Positions 42,157 to 52,713 of a stretch of DNA of 64,000 bases are shown one piece after another. The notes below the pieces were generated by a model, which worked only from the letters and a program-made list of their open reading frames with translations, did no database searches and was not told the DNA's origin. Made by a program: the position numbers and the translations under genes. The stretch is from Neostapfia colusana (taxonomy: Eukaryota > Streptophyta > Magnoliopsida > Poales > Poaceae). The DNA lies in assembly GCA_030760725.1 (NCBI GenBank), contig JASWHV010000002.1, forward strand, positions 61,621,900 through 61,685,899, read 5' to 3'. The stretch's first letter is position 1; each line of letters starts with the position of its first letter.

Positions 42157-43531
42157 TATTGTTTTGAGCACTTACTTGAGTATTATGATTCCTTGCATTA
42201 GAATCTTGTTTGGAAACCCAATTGCATACCCAAGAAAACCATGGGTTGGGTTTAGGATTGTAAACCCCGTTAGCTACTGCAAAGCTAAGTTAGGGTAGGA
42301 TTCAGTACAAGTCGAGTAGTTGGAACTACTCGCGAGCATAGGCTAGAGGCACTCGACTCTGGTAGAGACAGCACATGATACACATGGCAAGAAAGATGAG
42401 ACCGAGCGGAGAGTAAGGGCAGCAGGACTTTGGGGCCTGTGTGCTGTAGCTCCGCTTATGTCGATTGAGGACCGAGCCGTGTGCGGGCCTGTTGAACAAG
42501 CTAGAACAGTACCGAAGACCTACCGGCTATATGGAAACCGGGAAACCGATGTAACTCAGGTAGCTGGGTGTTGAGGCATAGCTGGTCGTTCAGAGGGTAG
42601 GTTGAGAGCTTTAGGTGTAAATCATCTGGCGGCACTGAGATGCGCGTGCAGAGACCTCTTGCTCAGGACGATTGGACCGGTTCAACATTTGGCTGACGGG
42701 TGAAAGGTGGTTGCGTACGACGTCCGTGATGGTTGTTGTAGGCAACATCGAGTACGGGCGTACGTGACGGGTTGTTCGGGTAACCCTGCAGGTGTAAATC
42801 GATTATAATCGCTATCCCTCGCGGTCAGTGAGTATCACTTGTTCACTGTACCGTGCGTAGAAAGAACAGGCTAGTCACATGTTAAAATGTTGCTGATTGA
42901 ATGATGGACATTAATTGTTAATGATATGCTGTAGTGTAGAGCTAATTAAAGTTCCTTTCTACTTTGGGCAAAGTACATGAGAGAAATGCGTTTCTTGTTT
43001 GATTGCGGCTCTCTCATGTGCCTTAGCGTATGGTTCTTCATAACCTGCTGCTAAAACTTGAAAGTAAGGTTTTACTAATTAGGCGAGTCCTTGCAAATGA
43101 ATTTTTCCTCATGTAACCTATCAATCCCTCATGTAGAAGTTCCATGTTTAGGAGAGACGGGTCAGTCTTGCTGAGCCTTCATGCTCACTGCTTGTGTTTG
43201 AAGCTTTTGCAGGGTTCTATGAGGAAGGGACTCCCGAAGAGGAGACGGAACCCTAGGAGGGGAACCCTGTCGAGTGGGAGTCATGCACGCTGCTGTGTTA
43301 GTGTGTGTGTGTGCTAGCAAGGACACGTTCACGGGCTGAACGTGAACTTGATGCGTCGTCTACGCCCGTGAGTGTAGACTGGACTTATTTTGATGTACAA
43401 ATGTTCATAGACCACTATATGTAATAAAAGTTTTGCTTCCGCTTTGTACCTTTGATGTGTGTTATCCGGTGCTGTGCAACGCAGCACCCCTCAGCGTGAT
43501 CCTGGCTCGACAAGACCGTGGGGTCGTTTCA
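42157..43531 (+). repeat. GypC 5' LTR, only its last ~1.37 kb
   Basis: It matches 61246-62618, the end of the 4.9-kb 3' LTR, and ends GGGGTCGTTTCA before the PBS. The first ~3.5 kb of this LTR is missing at the junction with GypB1 ORF0, which shares one or two bases with the LTR at the join. The junction is a deletion rather than a transposition end. Confidence 0.87.
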
Positions 43532-43535
43532 GCGT

Positions 43536-43552
43536 TGGTATCAGAGCTCGAT
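43536..43552 (+). other. GypC primer binding site
   Basis: TGGTATCAGAGCTCGAT shortly after the LTR end TTTCA; the first 12 bases match initiator tRNA-Met. Confidence 0.85.
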
Positions 43553-44628
43553 TGAGGTGTAACATACTACAAAGGTCATCTTTTTCAAAAATCCAGTGAG
43601 GAACGAGTTAGTAGCCCGTATAAGGATGTTATTAGCGTATAGAAAGTGGCATACTAACCTATTTGTCTATGTCGGAAAATCGTGCATCTCAGGATGTTTA
43701 TGTTTTGGGGGGTGCACGTAAGCGTTGTCCACCAGTGCGCACAAGCTGAAGGGTGGAGCCCCATGGGTGGCAGGTAACCCGACCCGCTTTGGTATCCTCT
43801 ACGACTCTTTATGTCGTTTGGGGTATTCGAGCAATGTCTGTCCCTAGCGTGCGTGGTGCAATTTGGGAGACCCCGTCACGTGGTCTGAAACGTGAACACG
43901 TAACTCAAGGCGTGTTTGGCTTGAGAACATCCGGGCGAGTGATGACGGCCGGGTGTACAAACTGTATGGATACCGGGCTCGGTGTGCAGCCGAGTCTGAC
44001 GGTTGTTTGAGTTTTCTGTAGGTAGTCTGACCATGAAACGGTAGACGTGTAGCATCCTTGTGCGAGAGACGCTTAGTGCCACTGAATTAACGAAGCCGGC
44101 TAAGTCCGGTATAGGTTTTTCTTTGTGAGGACGTAGTACCGACATGATCTGGTGACGCATCGACGTCACACCCCACTAAATGAATAACTTCATTTAAAAA
44201 TTGAAGGTTTTGGTCCAAAGAAGTAAAAACTTGCTGTAACCTCTTCCCTTAATCAGGATATTCAAAGTTAACAAGTTTTCAACTTATAGGTTGCTAAGGA
44301 CAGAGCACTCTGTTTTCAGCTGAATTAAGGCTGAGGTTAATCAGAGGTTAGAGGTTGAGTTCTTTCGAGGTTGGGGGTCATATGATACATTTCTGGAAAT
44401 CTTTGGAAGAGCTTTACAACTCTTCTGTTGAGGTCCAGAGGTGTTTCATCCCTTAACCAATCGAAAAATGGAGTAGAGTTGAAACTGTCCAGAAAACAGG
44501 GCAGGGCAAGGACTCTCTGTAAATAGAGCATAACTCTGAAAAGATTGACCCAATGGAGGTGTATGATACAGTTCTGGAAAGACTTTTAATTGCTCTACAA
44601 TTTCTTTGTAGAACTCCAGAGCAACATA
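43553..44628 (+). other. GypC leader, non-coding, with weak repeats
   Basis: No convincing reading frame is seen. From about 44160 on, segments of the type CATATGATACA-TTCTGGAAA-CTACAA-TTGTAGAACTCCAGAG recur in diverged form, and related motifs continue after CopD at 54340-54700. Confidence 0.5.
44624..44628 (+). repeat. Target-site duplication of CopD, left copy
   Basis: ACATA; the right copy at 54326-54330 is ACATC, one base different. Confidence 0.65.
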
Positions 44629-46220
44629 TGTGAGACCTATGTGTGCTGAATACATTGGCAATTAGGATAAAAGTTAGCATTAACATTCAAAGTTTTGAAT
44701 ATTGCCAAAACATTATTCTGTGGCAAGGTCCGACAAGTTCTTTGTTAGGTCCGCCAAGTGTTGACAAGGTCCGGAGAGCTTCTGTGAGGTCCGGAGCTTG
44801 TTTTTAGTGAGCTCCCGTGAAGTTCAACTCGTAGAACTGCAGCGTCTTGTTTTTGCTTTTAACTCACAATGTTTCAAACTTGCTTTATGGGAAGGTTTGC
44901 TTAGTATTAATTTTCTAAGTTTTTGGTGTGTTTTGGTGGTTATGGCTGTTATCATTTGATATGGTTTGCAACATGCTTATGTGACGTGCTCATGTAAGGT
45001 GTTGTGGTTTTCGAACTAACGTGAGTCAAGTCGAGGACTTGTGCTCGGAAGAATTGGTTGTTTATTCATGTGCAGGTGTTGCTTGAGTTCAAGACATGGC
45101 TGGTGACGGGATCCTTGGACTAGTCTCAGGGAGGAGATGAGGTTTCAACAACCAAGTTCGGGAGGAGCTGTGGTTGAGTTGATCGGGAGGTCGCGCAACA
45201 TGTTTGGATCAAGGGCAGTGCATGTGAAGGTTGCGTGTACGTCGTTGGAAGGTGTTTGCACGTGTGCAAGGAGTGCATGGATGTGGCAACATTGTTCCAA
45301 GGCGTCATGAAGAGAAGTGGACGTAAAGAATTGGTCGGAAAGGTCCAACCGGCTGGATTGCGTACTCAGGCTGGGGCTGAGTCGGATATGGCTCAAATAT
45401 GGAAGATTTGAGTTGGTTATGATAGGATTTCGTGCTAGGCACGAAGTTGAGTTGTTTTAGGAATGTTTAGGATGTTCCTAAGGTGTTTGGAAGTCTCACG
45501 ATTGCTTCTATCTGCGAATAGGAGAGTCCTGAGCAGTTATGGTAAGTTAGGATACGAGTCCAATTAGGAGTAGGAGTCCTAGATTGGATTGTTTAGCCTC
45601 AGGGCTTGCTATAAAAGCAAGGGAGGCCAGAGCTCTCATGGGTAGAGAACTTTGGGTTGTTCCTCTTGTGTTTCTATTGAATAAAGTTCATAGTTTCGAG
45701 GATCTTTTGTGCCTTGTTCGTCCGACTTGTTTTTCGTCAAGTCTTTCTCGCCGAGTTTCTGGACAGACCGACGTTGCTTTGGTGTTTCGTTCATAACTTG
45801 AGTTTTACAGATCCGATTGACGTGATTCTTTTTGGGTTGTCTTCACAACTCAATTATCTATCATCTGTGAAATTTTCACGAGCTTCGGATCTGTAGTTTT
45901 TTATATACACGAGTTTCTTTGCAGCATTGCAGATCTGTTTTATATCGGGTAGAACAGATTGATCTTCGTTTAATGTTTTGATCGTATCTCAAGTTTTACA
46001 TCGTTTTTTCAAGTGATTCTTGTTGCATTAGATCCGTGACTTGATTCTCTACCTCTCTACTTGATTTGTCATGGTTGAACTCGTTTGAAAACACTTGCAC
46101 ACACGGTTTCTTTAACCGATTGATTTTTTGCTGAGGGGTTTTTGTTGTTTCCGCTGCGAAAAGTTTTAATCTACCATTCACCCCCCTCTGGTAGCTTTTC
46201 ACATGCTCTTCGATCCTACA
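44629..46220 (+). repeat. CopD 5' LTR (1592 bp)
   Basis: It runs from TGTGAGACCTATG to CTTCGATCCTACA and matches 52714-54325. It holds short AAGGTCCGGAGAGCTTCTG-type repeats near 44750-44800 and a TATA box at 45610. It lacks one repeat unit of about 20 bp that the 3' LTR has. Confidence 0.92.
45610..45617 (+). promoter_or_regulatory. TATA box of CopD 5' LTR
   Basis: TATAAAAG; the same place in the 3' LTR reads TATAAAAT (53715-53722). Confidence 0.65.
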
Positions 46221-46221
46221 A

Positions 46222-46239
46222 TTTGTATCAGAGCCAAGG
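46222..46239 (+). other. CopD primer binding site
   Basis: TTTGTATCAGAGCCAAGG two bases after the LTR end, a one-base variant of the initiator tRNA-Met match. Confidence 0.8.
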
Positions 46240-46281
46240 TGCTCTAATCTTTGTGATTTGCACGTGTTTTGACTAACCATC

Positions 46282-48414
46282 ATGGAGAAGTGCTCCGCAA
46301 AACCTTGTGTTTTCAATGGCATCGATTTTCAGGTTCGAAAGGCGCGAATGGAGGCCTACATACAGGCGCAAGGCTTCGCCATATGGGAAAAGGTCTACCA
46401 GAACTTCGATGTACCACCCAACGATCAAGTTACGTCTGCGAACATGAAAGATGTTGATAATAACAACAAGGCTCGCAACTTGATCATCCAAGGATTGACT
46501 CAAAGCGACTTCGACCGTGTTGCACACCTCCGATCTGCATATGATGTTTGGAAAGCTCTTTGTGACTACCCTGAAGGATCCAATACGATCAAGGAGGTAA
46601 GGCAAGATATGTTCAAGAAAGAATACATGTGTTTTGAGATGCAATCCGGTGAGTCAATTGACGACCTTTTTGCTCGCTTTAATAAAATTCTCAGCAACTT
46701 GCGTAGTGTCAATGTTAACTTTTCAGATGCTGAAAATGCTAGACAATTGTTAGGAGCATTAGATATGTCAATTTGGGAGATGAAAGTTACATCTATTCGT
46801 GAATCTACTGTCACGAGTTCTCTTACTTTAGACGTGCTTTATTCTAAATTGAAAACTCATGAAATTGACATCATCTCACGTAAAAACTCCAACAAGTCTA
46901 TTGCATTTGTTTCGCAACGTGACATGTCTAGTTCTAGTCAATCATCATCTAGTGGTGCACTCTCTTTGCTGTCCTCTCTAACCCTTGAACAGATTGAAGA
47001 GTTTCCAGAGGAGGAGTTTGCACTCATCTCTACTCGGTTCTCAAAAGCATTGCAAAATGTGAGAGCTAGAAGGAGAGGAAGGTCCGGACCTCAACGATGT
47101 TTTGAATGTGGTAAGACAGGACATTTTCGTACGGAGTGCCCTAACATTTCAGGTCCGACTTCACGTGAAGAAAAGCAAACAAGGCCGAAGAAATCGTTTG
47201 CAAAGAATAAGAAGAAGAAAGATTTATCAATGCGCAACATAGTGCATAGTATGATCTCTGCACTTCAAGATTTCGGCTCAAGTGATGTGGACACCGGTAG
47301 TGATGAAGATGAAGAAGCTATGGCAAATATGTGCTGCATGGCGAGCAAGTCAAGTTCAAGCTCCGAGGAGGCAGAACACAACAGCGATGATGAAGAGGTA
47401 TGTCCCACTTGCGAAGAAATGTGTGATGCTATTTCTCATGCCATTGTTATATTAAAGAAAAAGGATAAAAAACTTAGGAACAATGCTGTTAAAATTGAAT
47501 CACTAGAATCTGAAATTAATCGTTTAAAAACTTTGATTCCTAGTGATGATTCTTGTTCCTCATGTGATTTGATTTATGAACAATTATCTTCTTTAAGAAG
47601 TGCACACGCATCTACACTTGATAAACTTGAACTTGAAATTGAAAAGAACAAAGAGCTTGCTGCACTTAATGATAAAAATTTGAAAGATGCTTGTTGTTCT
47701 ACAATTGATTTGCATTGTTCTTCATGTGATGATCTGAATAAGAAACTAAATGATGCTATGAATGAAATTTCTATTTTGAACAATGCTTTACGTGTGCATG
47801 AAGTTAAATATTGTTCAAATTGCAAACTAAAAGGAAAAACTTCATGTGAAAACTGCTTTGATCTGTCCAATAAACTTGATGACATGCATAGGACACTAGA
47901 TCGGTTTTCTAATGCAAATAAGAACCTAAACTTGCTGCTGAATTCTTCCAAGTCTTGTAATGATAAAACTGGTTTAGGTTTTAATTCTCATGCTCATGCT
48001 AAGGCACACCCACCTAAAGTTGTAAAGTCATTAGGAAGCGGTTTGATTCAAACAGCTCCTAGACAAAAAGAGGTGATTTTCAAATCTGCAGGAGTATTGT
48101 CCCATTCGGGTTCTAATAAACGTGTTCCTTGCTCATCTAGATATGATAATAAGGTTATTTTTCATTGTACCTACTGTGGTAGAGATGGTCATGTCATGGA
48201 TTTTTGTTATAGACTAGCTAAACACGATAAGAAACAAAGAATACTTGCTAGATCACATAACAACCAAGCAAAATCTGCTAGACCGAATGTTCGGAGCTTG
48301 CAACCTGCTGTAATGAGTCAAAAACTTGCTCCCGGACCTACTGTTTTTTGTGCTACATATAACACATCTTCTAAGTCAGTAGTTGGGAAAAAAATTTTGA
48401 TGTTTGGCTCATAA
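46282..48414 (+). CDS. CopD Gag, long SIRE-type (710 aa)
   Basis: An open frame starting just after the PBS. The N-terminus (FNGIDFQVRKARMEAYI, then the UBN2-like Gag core with LWKALCDY-type and MFKKEYMCFEM motifs) covers residues ~10-200. A CCHC knuckle (CFECGKTGHFRTEC) is at ~273-286. A basic stretch, an acidic Ser/Glu/Asp segment (~330-370), Cys pairs and a long predicted coiled coil (~390-580) follow. A second knuckle-like motif (CTYCGRDGHVMDFC) is at ~629-642. The frame ends at TAA because of an indel in the A-run near 48384-48391: in the next frame the sequence reads on as CLAHKPAVPSQ. The C-terminal residues are therefore partly non-native. Confidence 0.88.
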   Translation: MEKCSAKPCVFNGIDFQVRKARMEAYIQAQGFAIWEKVYQNFDVPPNDQVTSANMKDVDNNNKARNLIIQGLTQSDFDRVAHLRSAYDVWKALCDYPEGSNTIKEVRQDMFKKEYMCFEMQSGESIDDLFARFNKILSNLRSVNVNFSDAENARQLLGALDMSIWEMKVTSIRESTVTSSLTLDVLYSKLKTHEIDIISRKNSNKSIAFVSQRDMSSSSQSSSSGALSLLSSLTLEQIEEFPEEEFALISTRFSKALQNVRARRRGRSGPQRCFECGKTGHFRTECPNISGPTSREEKQTRPKKSFAKNKKKKDLSMRNIVHSMISALQDFGSSDVDTGSDEDEEAMANMCCMASKSSSSSEEAEHNSDDEEVCPTCEEMCDAISHAIVILKKKDKKLRNNAVKIESLESEINRLKTLIPSDDSCSSCDLIYEQLSSLRSAHASTLDKLELEIEKNKELAALNDKNLKDACCSTIDLHCSSCDDLNKKLNDAMNEISILNNALRVHEVKYCSNCKLKGKTSCENCFDLSNKLDDMHRTLDRFSNANKNLNLLLNSSKSCNDKTGLGFNSHAHAKAHPPKVVKSLGSGLIQTAPRQKEVIFKSAGVLSHSGSNKRVPCSSRYDNKVIFHCTYCGRDGHVMDFCYRLAKHDKKQRILARSHNNQAKSARPNVRSLQPAVMSQKLAPGPTVFCATYNTSSKSVVGKKILMFGS

Positions 48415-48550
48415 ACCTGCTGTACCTTCTCAGCTTTCGCGTGTTATTCCTGCTGGACGTCGTGTGACTCAGTACTGGATTCCTAAAAGTCTTTTAACTA
48501 ACCCCAGTATTGAGTCATCGACGTATTGTGCTGCTGTGTAGGTTTCACGT
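48415..48550 (+). pseudogene. CopD Gag-protease linker, out of frame
   Basis: In the shifted frame it reads PAVPSQLSRVIPAG and TQYWIPKSLLTN, ending at a TAG (48538-48540). It links gag to the protease. Confidence 0.65.
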
Positions 48551-49147
48551 TTGAGGAAGGAGAACATTTGGATTGTGGATTCAGGTTGCTCACGCCCCAT
48601 GACCGGTAACAAAGAATGGTTCTCCTCTCTCTCTTTTGTGTCACGTGTAGAAAATGTTACTTTCGCCGATAACTCTTCTACTCCCATAATTGCTAAAGGT
48701 TCGGTTAGAGTAAACAATCTCTACACTTTGAAAGATGTGGCACTTGTTAAAAATTTGAAATACAACTTGCTTTCGGTTTCACAATTGCTAGATGAAAATC
48801 TAGAGGTTAGCTTTGCTAAAAATTGTTGCAAGGTTGTAGATTCAAAAGGTGAGCTTTTGTTTAACATGTCTAGATTTGGAAGAGTTTTTAAAAACGATTT
48901 TGATTTGTCAACTTCTAAGCATCGTGGTCTAGTTGCTAATGATACAAAGGATCTATATTTTTGGCATCGTAGACTTGGTCACATAGGCTTTGATCATCTC
49001 ACTCGTGTTAGTGCTCTCGATCGCATATGTGGGCTGCCGAAGCTTAAAAAGGACAATGATATTGTGTGCTCTTCTTGTAGACATGCTAAGTTTGTTACAG
49101 GTTCACATGCTCCTCTCACAATGACCATGACAGCTGAACCGGGATAA
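48551..49147 (+). pseudogene. CopD protease and GAG-pre-integrase region
   Basis: The translation contains the aspartic protease motif WIVDSGCSRPMTG (D-S-G), LKDVALVKNLKYNLLSVSQL and the pre-integrase zinc-binding region with WHRRLGHIGFDHL and CSSCRHAKF. It ends in a TAA where the lineage normally has a Gln codon (PG*LLHLD), probably a C to T change. Confidence 0.87.
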
Positions 49148-49930
49148 CTTTTACATCTTGACACAGTAGGTCCGGCACGTGTTCAATCCTCCGGAGGTAA
49201 ATGGTATGTGCTTGTGATTGTTGATGATTATTCCAGATATTCTTGGGTTTATTTTATGGCATCTAAGAATGAAGCTTTTAGTCATTTTAGAACTTTATTT
49301 TCTTAGATTATCTATTGATCACCCAGGATCATTAAAAGCAATTAGAAGTGATAACGGAACTGAATTTAAAAACCAATCCTTTGATCACTTTTGTGCTGAA
49401 AATGGAATAGATCATCAATACTCTTCACCCTATGTACCACAACAAAATGGTGTCGTAGAAAGAAAGAACAGGACGTTAGTTGAGATGGCTAGGACTATGC
49501 TTGATGAATATCAAACTCCTAGGAAATTTTGGCCTGATGCAATTGCAACCGCTTGTTATGTCTCAAATCGTGTTTTCTTGCGTGCTATGCTTGGAAAACC
49601 CCATATGAGCTCCGGTTTGGACATAGGCCTAGTGTTACACACTTTAGGGTTTTTGGTTGCAAATGCTTTGTTAAGAAACATGGTAATCTTGATAAATTTG
49701 AAGCTAGATCTGTTGATGGCATGTTTCTTGGTTATCCATCTCATACTAGAGGCTACCGTGTGCTTTTACTTGACACTAACAAAATTGTGGAGACTTGCGA
49801 GGTTTCTTTTGATGAAGCTAGCCCAAGTACTAGCTCCGATATTGCAGGTCCGGATCCATATCCGCAGGGGGAGAGTATTTTTATTGAAGAAGATGAAGAA
49901 GTGGTGCTGCTGCCCGAAAACTCGGAAGTA
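49148..49930 (+). pseudogene. CopD integrase core, two frameshifts
   Basis: The first frame shows LLHLDTVGPARV (catalytic Asp) and VIVDDYSRYSWVYF, closing near 49303. The second frame continues with IRSDNGTEFKN (second Asp) and NGVVERKNRTLVEMARTML (Glu). It shifts again near 49590 into KTPYELRFGHRP and FLGYPSHTRGYRV. All three catalytic residues remain but cannot be translated together. Confidence 0.85.
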
Positions 49931-51050
49931 AATAACAATCAAGCTGCTGATTTTGCACCACGACCAGCACCAACAGTCACTACTGCTGGTTCGGACCTTC
50001 CTCAATCAACAAGCTCTCCTAATCAAAGGTCCGAACATGAAGAAGAAGGTTCTAGTGAAGTGTCTACTCCCCTCCGAGTACTCAAAAGTCATCCTCCACA
50101 ACAAATCATTGGAAGCTTGCATGAACGAGTCACTCGGTCAAGGTTTTGTGATCTAAACTCTCATGCTCATTCTGCTTTTGTTGCTTCTTTTGAACCCAAG
50201 GATATATCACACGCACTCACTAATGAATCTTGGATTAATTCCATGCAAGAAGAGTTAGAAAATTTTGAAAGAAATAATGTTTGGAAACTTGTACCTCCAC
50301 CTCAAGGTCACATATTAATTGGAACTAAATGGGTATTCAAAAATAAGCAAAGTGAGGATGGGGTTGTGGTTAGGAATAAAGCTAGGTTGGTTGCTCAAGG
50401 TTTCACTCAAATTGAAGGTCTAGATTTTGATGAAACATTTGCTCCTGTTGCTAGATTAGAAGCTATAAGAATTTTATTAGCATTTGCTGCATCTAAAGGT
50501 TTCAAGTTATATCAAATGGATGTTAAAAGTGATTTTCTTAATGGCTACATAGAGGAGGAGGATTATGTTAAGCAGCCACCGGGTTTTGAAAATCCAAATT
50601 TTCCTAATCATGTTTACAAACTGTCCAAAGCCTTGTACGGTCTAAAACAAGCCCCTAGAGCATGGTATGATAGGTTAAAAACATTCTTACTTGAAAAGGG
50701 GTTTACCATGGTCAAGGTTGATAAAACTCTTTTTGTACTTAAGCATGGCAATGACTCATTATTCGTTCAAGTGTATGTGGATGATATTATCTTTGGTTGT
50801 GCTTCTCATGATCTCGTGTCCAAGTTTTCAGCTATGATGAGTTCAGAATTTGAGATGAGTATGATGGGAGAACTCACATACTTTTTGGGGCTGCAAATCA
50901 AGCAAACAAAAGAAGGAACTTTTGTTCATCAAACTAAGTATACAAAGGACCTTCTTAAGCGCTTCAACATGTACAAATGCAAGCCTCTTCGGACACCAAT
51001 GGGAACAGCAACAACACTTGAACTTAACGAAGATGGTGACCCGGTCGATA
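49591..51050 (+). pseudogene. CopD integrase end and reverse transcriptase
   Basis: The frame carries the integrase end, an acidic variable linker, then RT: WINSMQEELENFERNNVW, GTKWVFKNKQ, KARLVAQGF, YQMDVKSDFLNG, ALYGLKQAPRAWYDRL and the catalytic VQVYVDDIIFG (Y-V-D-D). KSDFLNG has Asp where copia RTs usually have Ala (KSAFLNG). A base change in the A-run near 51050 shifts the frame before RNase H. Confidence 0.88.
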
Positions 51051-51728
51051 AAAAAAGAATACAGAAGTATGATTGGATCACTTTTGTATCTCACGGCGTC
51101 AAGACCGGACATACAATTCAGCGTATGTCTTTGTGCACGTTTTCAAGCTTCTCCACGTGCTTCACATCGCCAATCCATCAAAAGGATTCTCAGGTACCTA
51201 CATGAAACTCAAGAATTTGGCATTTTTCTTCCTTCTTCCTCAACCGTTTCTTTGAAAGCTTTTTCGGATTCTGATTTTGGGGGTTGTAGGATTGATAGGA
51301 AAAGTACTTAGGGTGTTTGTCATTTTCTTGGTAATTCACTTGTTGCTTGGTCCTCTAGAAAACAAAGCTCAGTTGCACAATCCACGGCTGAATCTGAATA
51401 TGTAGCTGCGGCTAGCGCTTGCTCACAAATTCTTTGGATTGTTCCAACACTTAAGGACTATAGAGTTGATTTAGATAGTGTTCCACTGTTTTGTGATAAC
51501 ACTAGTGCAATTTGTATTGCTAAAAACCCCGTGAAACACTCTAGAACTAAGCACATTGACATTAGGTATCACTTTCTTCGTGATAATGTTGAAAAAGGAA
51601 ACATTGTGCTTCACCATGTCGATACCGAACAATAATTGGCTGATATTTATACAAAACCTTTGGATTTCACTCGTTTTTGTTTCATTCGTAGTGAAATAGG
51701 GGTTATGCATCCTCATGGCTTAAATTGA
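51051..51728 (+). pseudogene. CopD RNase H
   Basis: In the shifted frame: KEYRSMIGSLLYLTASRPDI, the RNase H first motif AFSDSDFGGC, a TAG at 51309-51311, then SLVAWSSRKQSSVAQSTAESEYVA, LFCDNTSAI, HIDIRYHFLRD, a TAA in HHVDTEQ*LADI, and the end TRFCFIRSEIGVMHPHGLN. It is recognisable over its whole length, with at least two stops. Confidence 0.87.
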
Positions 51729-52713
51729 GGGGGAGTTTTTGAAACTTTGAAAGTCTATGTGTGAATCTGAAACTAAAATAATATGAGCATAGTATTTCAT
51801 ACATATATGACTTTGTGATTCTTTTTACAGGCTGAAAGTTCTTACTACATTACTCATGTTATACATTTTGTAGTTTTTGCCATGACTAGTAATTGGAATA
51901 ATTACTTACACTAAATCTGGTCATGATCGAACTTTCTTGCTGTTTTGAACTTGTTGCATGCTCACAAGTGCTTTTAATCATAAAAAATTAATCAAGTGAT
52001 CAGCTCACATGTTGAGTTTTCACATAAAAATTTGAGAAAAGATCAAGAGAATATGCATGCATCGCACTTCTTCTTTTGAGATTGCTTATCATTGCACTAA
52101 GATATGAACTTGGAAGGAATTGTGTATGACTAAAACCATGTCCTTAAGCTTCTGATTGTCAAATGACATAGGCTTGGCTTGGTTGGTTAGAATAAGGCTG
52201 ATGCGGCATATAATCTCTTGCAAATATCATATGATCAACTTTGTGCCTTAAATGATTATGAAAAATAAAAATGCAACAACAAGTGTCATGTTTTCAGGTT
52301 TTGAAATAGTTGAGTAAGGGAGATCATGACTTGCTTAAACTGAAAAATACATTTGATCTCTAGCATGGCTTACACTACTTTATGTATCTCACTGATGTGA
52401 TAGTGTAAGTAACCTGATAGTATGACTTGGATGAGCTTTGTTTTGTATGTATATGTTATAATATGATCATAACATTTAAAAATTTCTCTTTTGAACCTTG
52501 CTGAATACATTGTCAAAGGGGGAGAAATATGTATAAGGAGAGATTTTTTTTACACTTTACATATGTTATACACTTTCTTCCTTCTCTGATTTTAAAAAAT
52601 GGGGAGAAATTAATAAAGGGGGAGAAATGAGTTTTCAAAGCTTTTCAGAACTTTTCATAAGTCAATGTTCGGATTTTAATTGGTGTTGCCAATGCATTCA
52701 TCAAGGGGGAGAT
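51729..52713 (+). other. CopD post-pol untranslated region with repeated purine tracts
   Basis: About 1 kb without an open frame between pol and the 3' LTR. Some SIRE elements carry an env-like frame here; I see none. Purine tracts like GAGGGGGAG occur at about 51727, 52515, 52603, 52616 and 52703; the last one adjoins the LTR and is the functional PPT. Confidence 0.7.
52702..52713 (+). other. CopD polypurine tract
   Basis: CAAGGGGGAGAT directly before TGTGAGACC. Confidence 0.88.

Noticed and set aside
42301..42700. Host gene or tRNA in the stretch before the GypC PBS
   Set aside because: The whole stretch is repeated at 61400-61800 and belongs to the GypC LTR; no cloverleaf or coding frame was found.
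43753..44010. 85-codon frame after the GypC PBS, considered as an ORF0 equivalent
   Set aside because: It has no H3-like start, no coiled coil and no similarity to GypB ORF0; probably chance.
51729..52713. Env-like gene of SIRE type
   Set aside because: All frames are closed at short intervals and no membrane segment or signal peptide run could be found.
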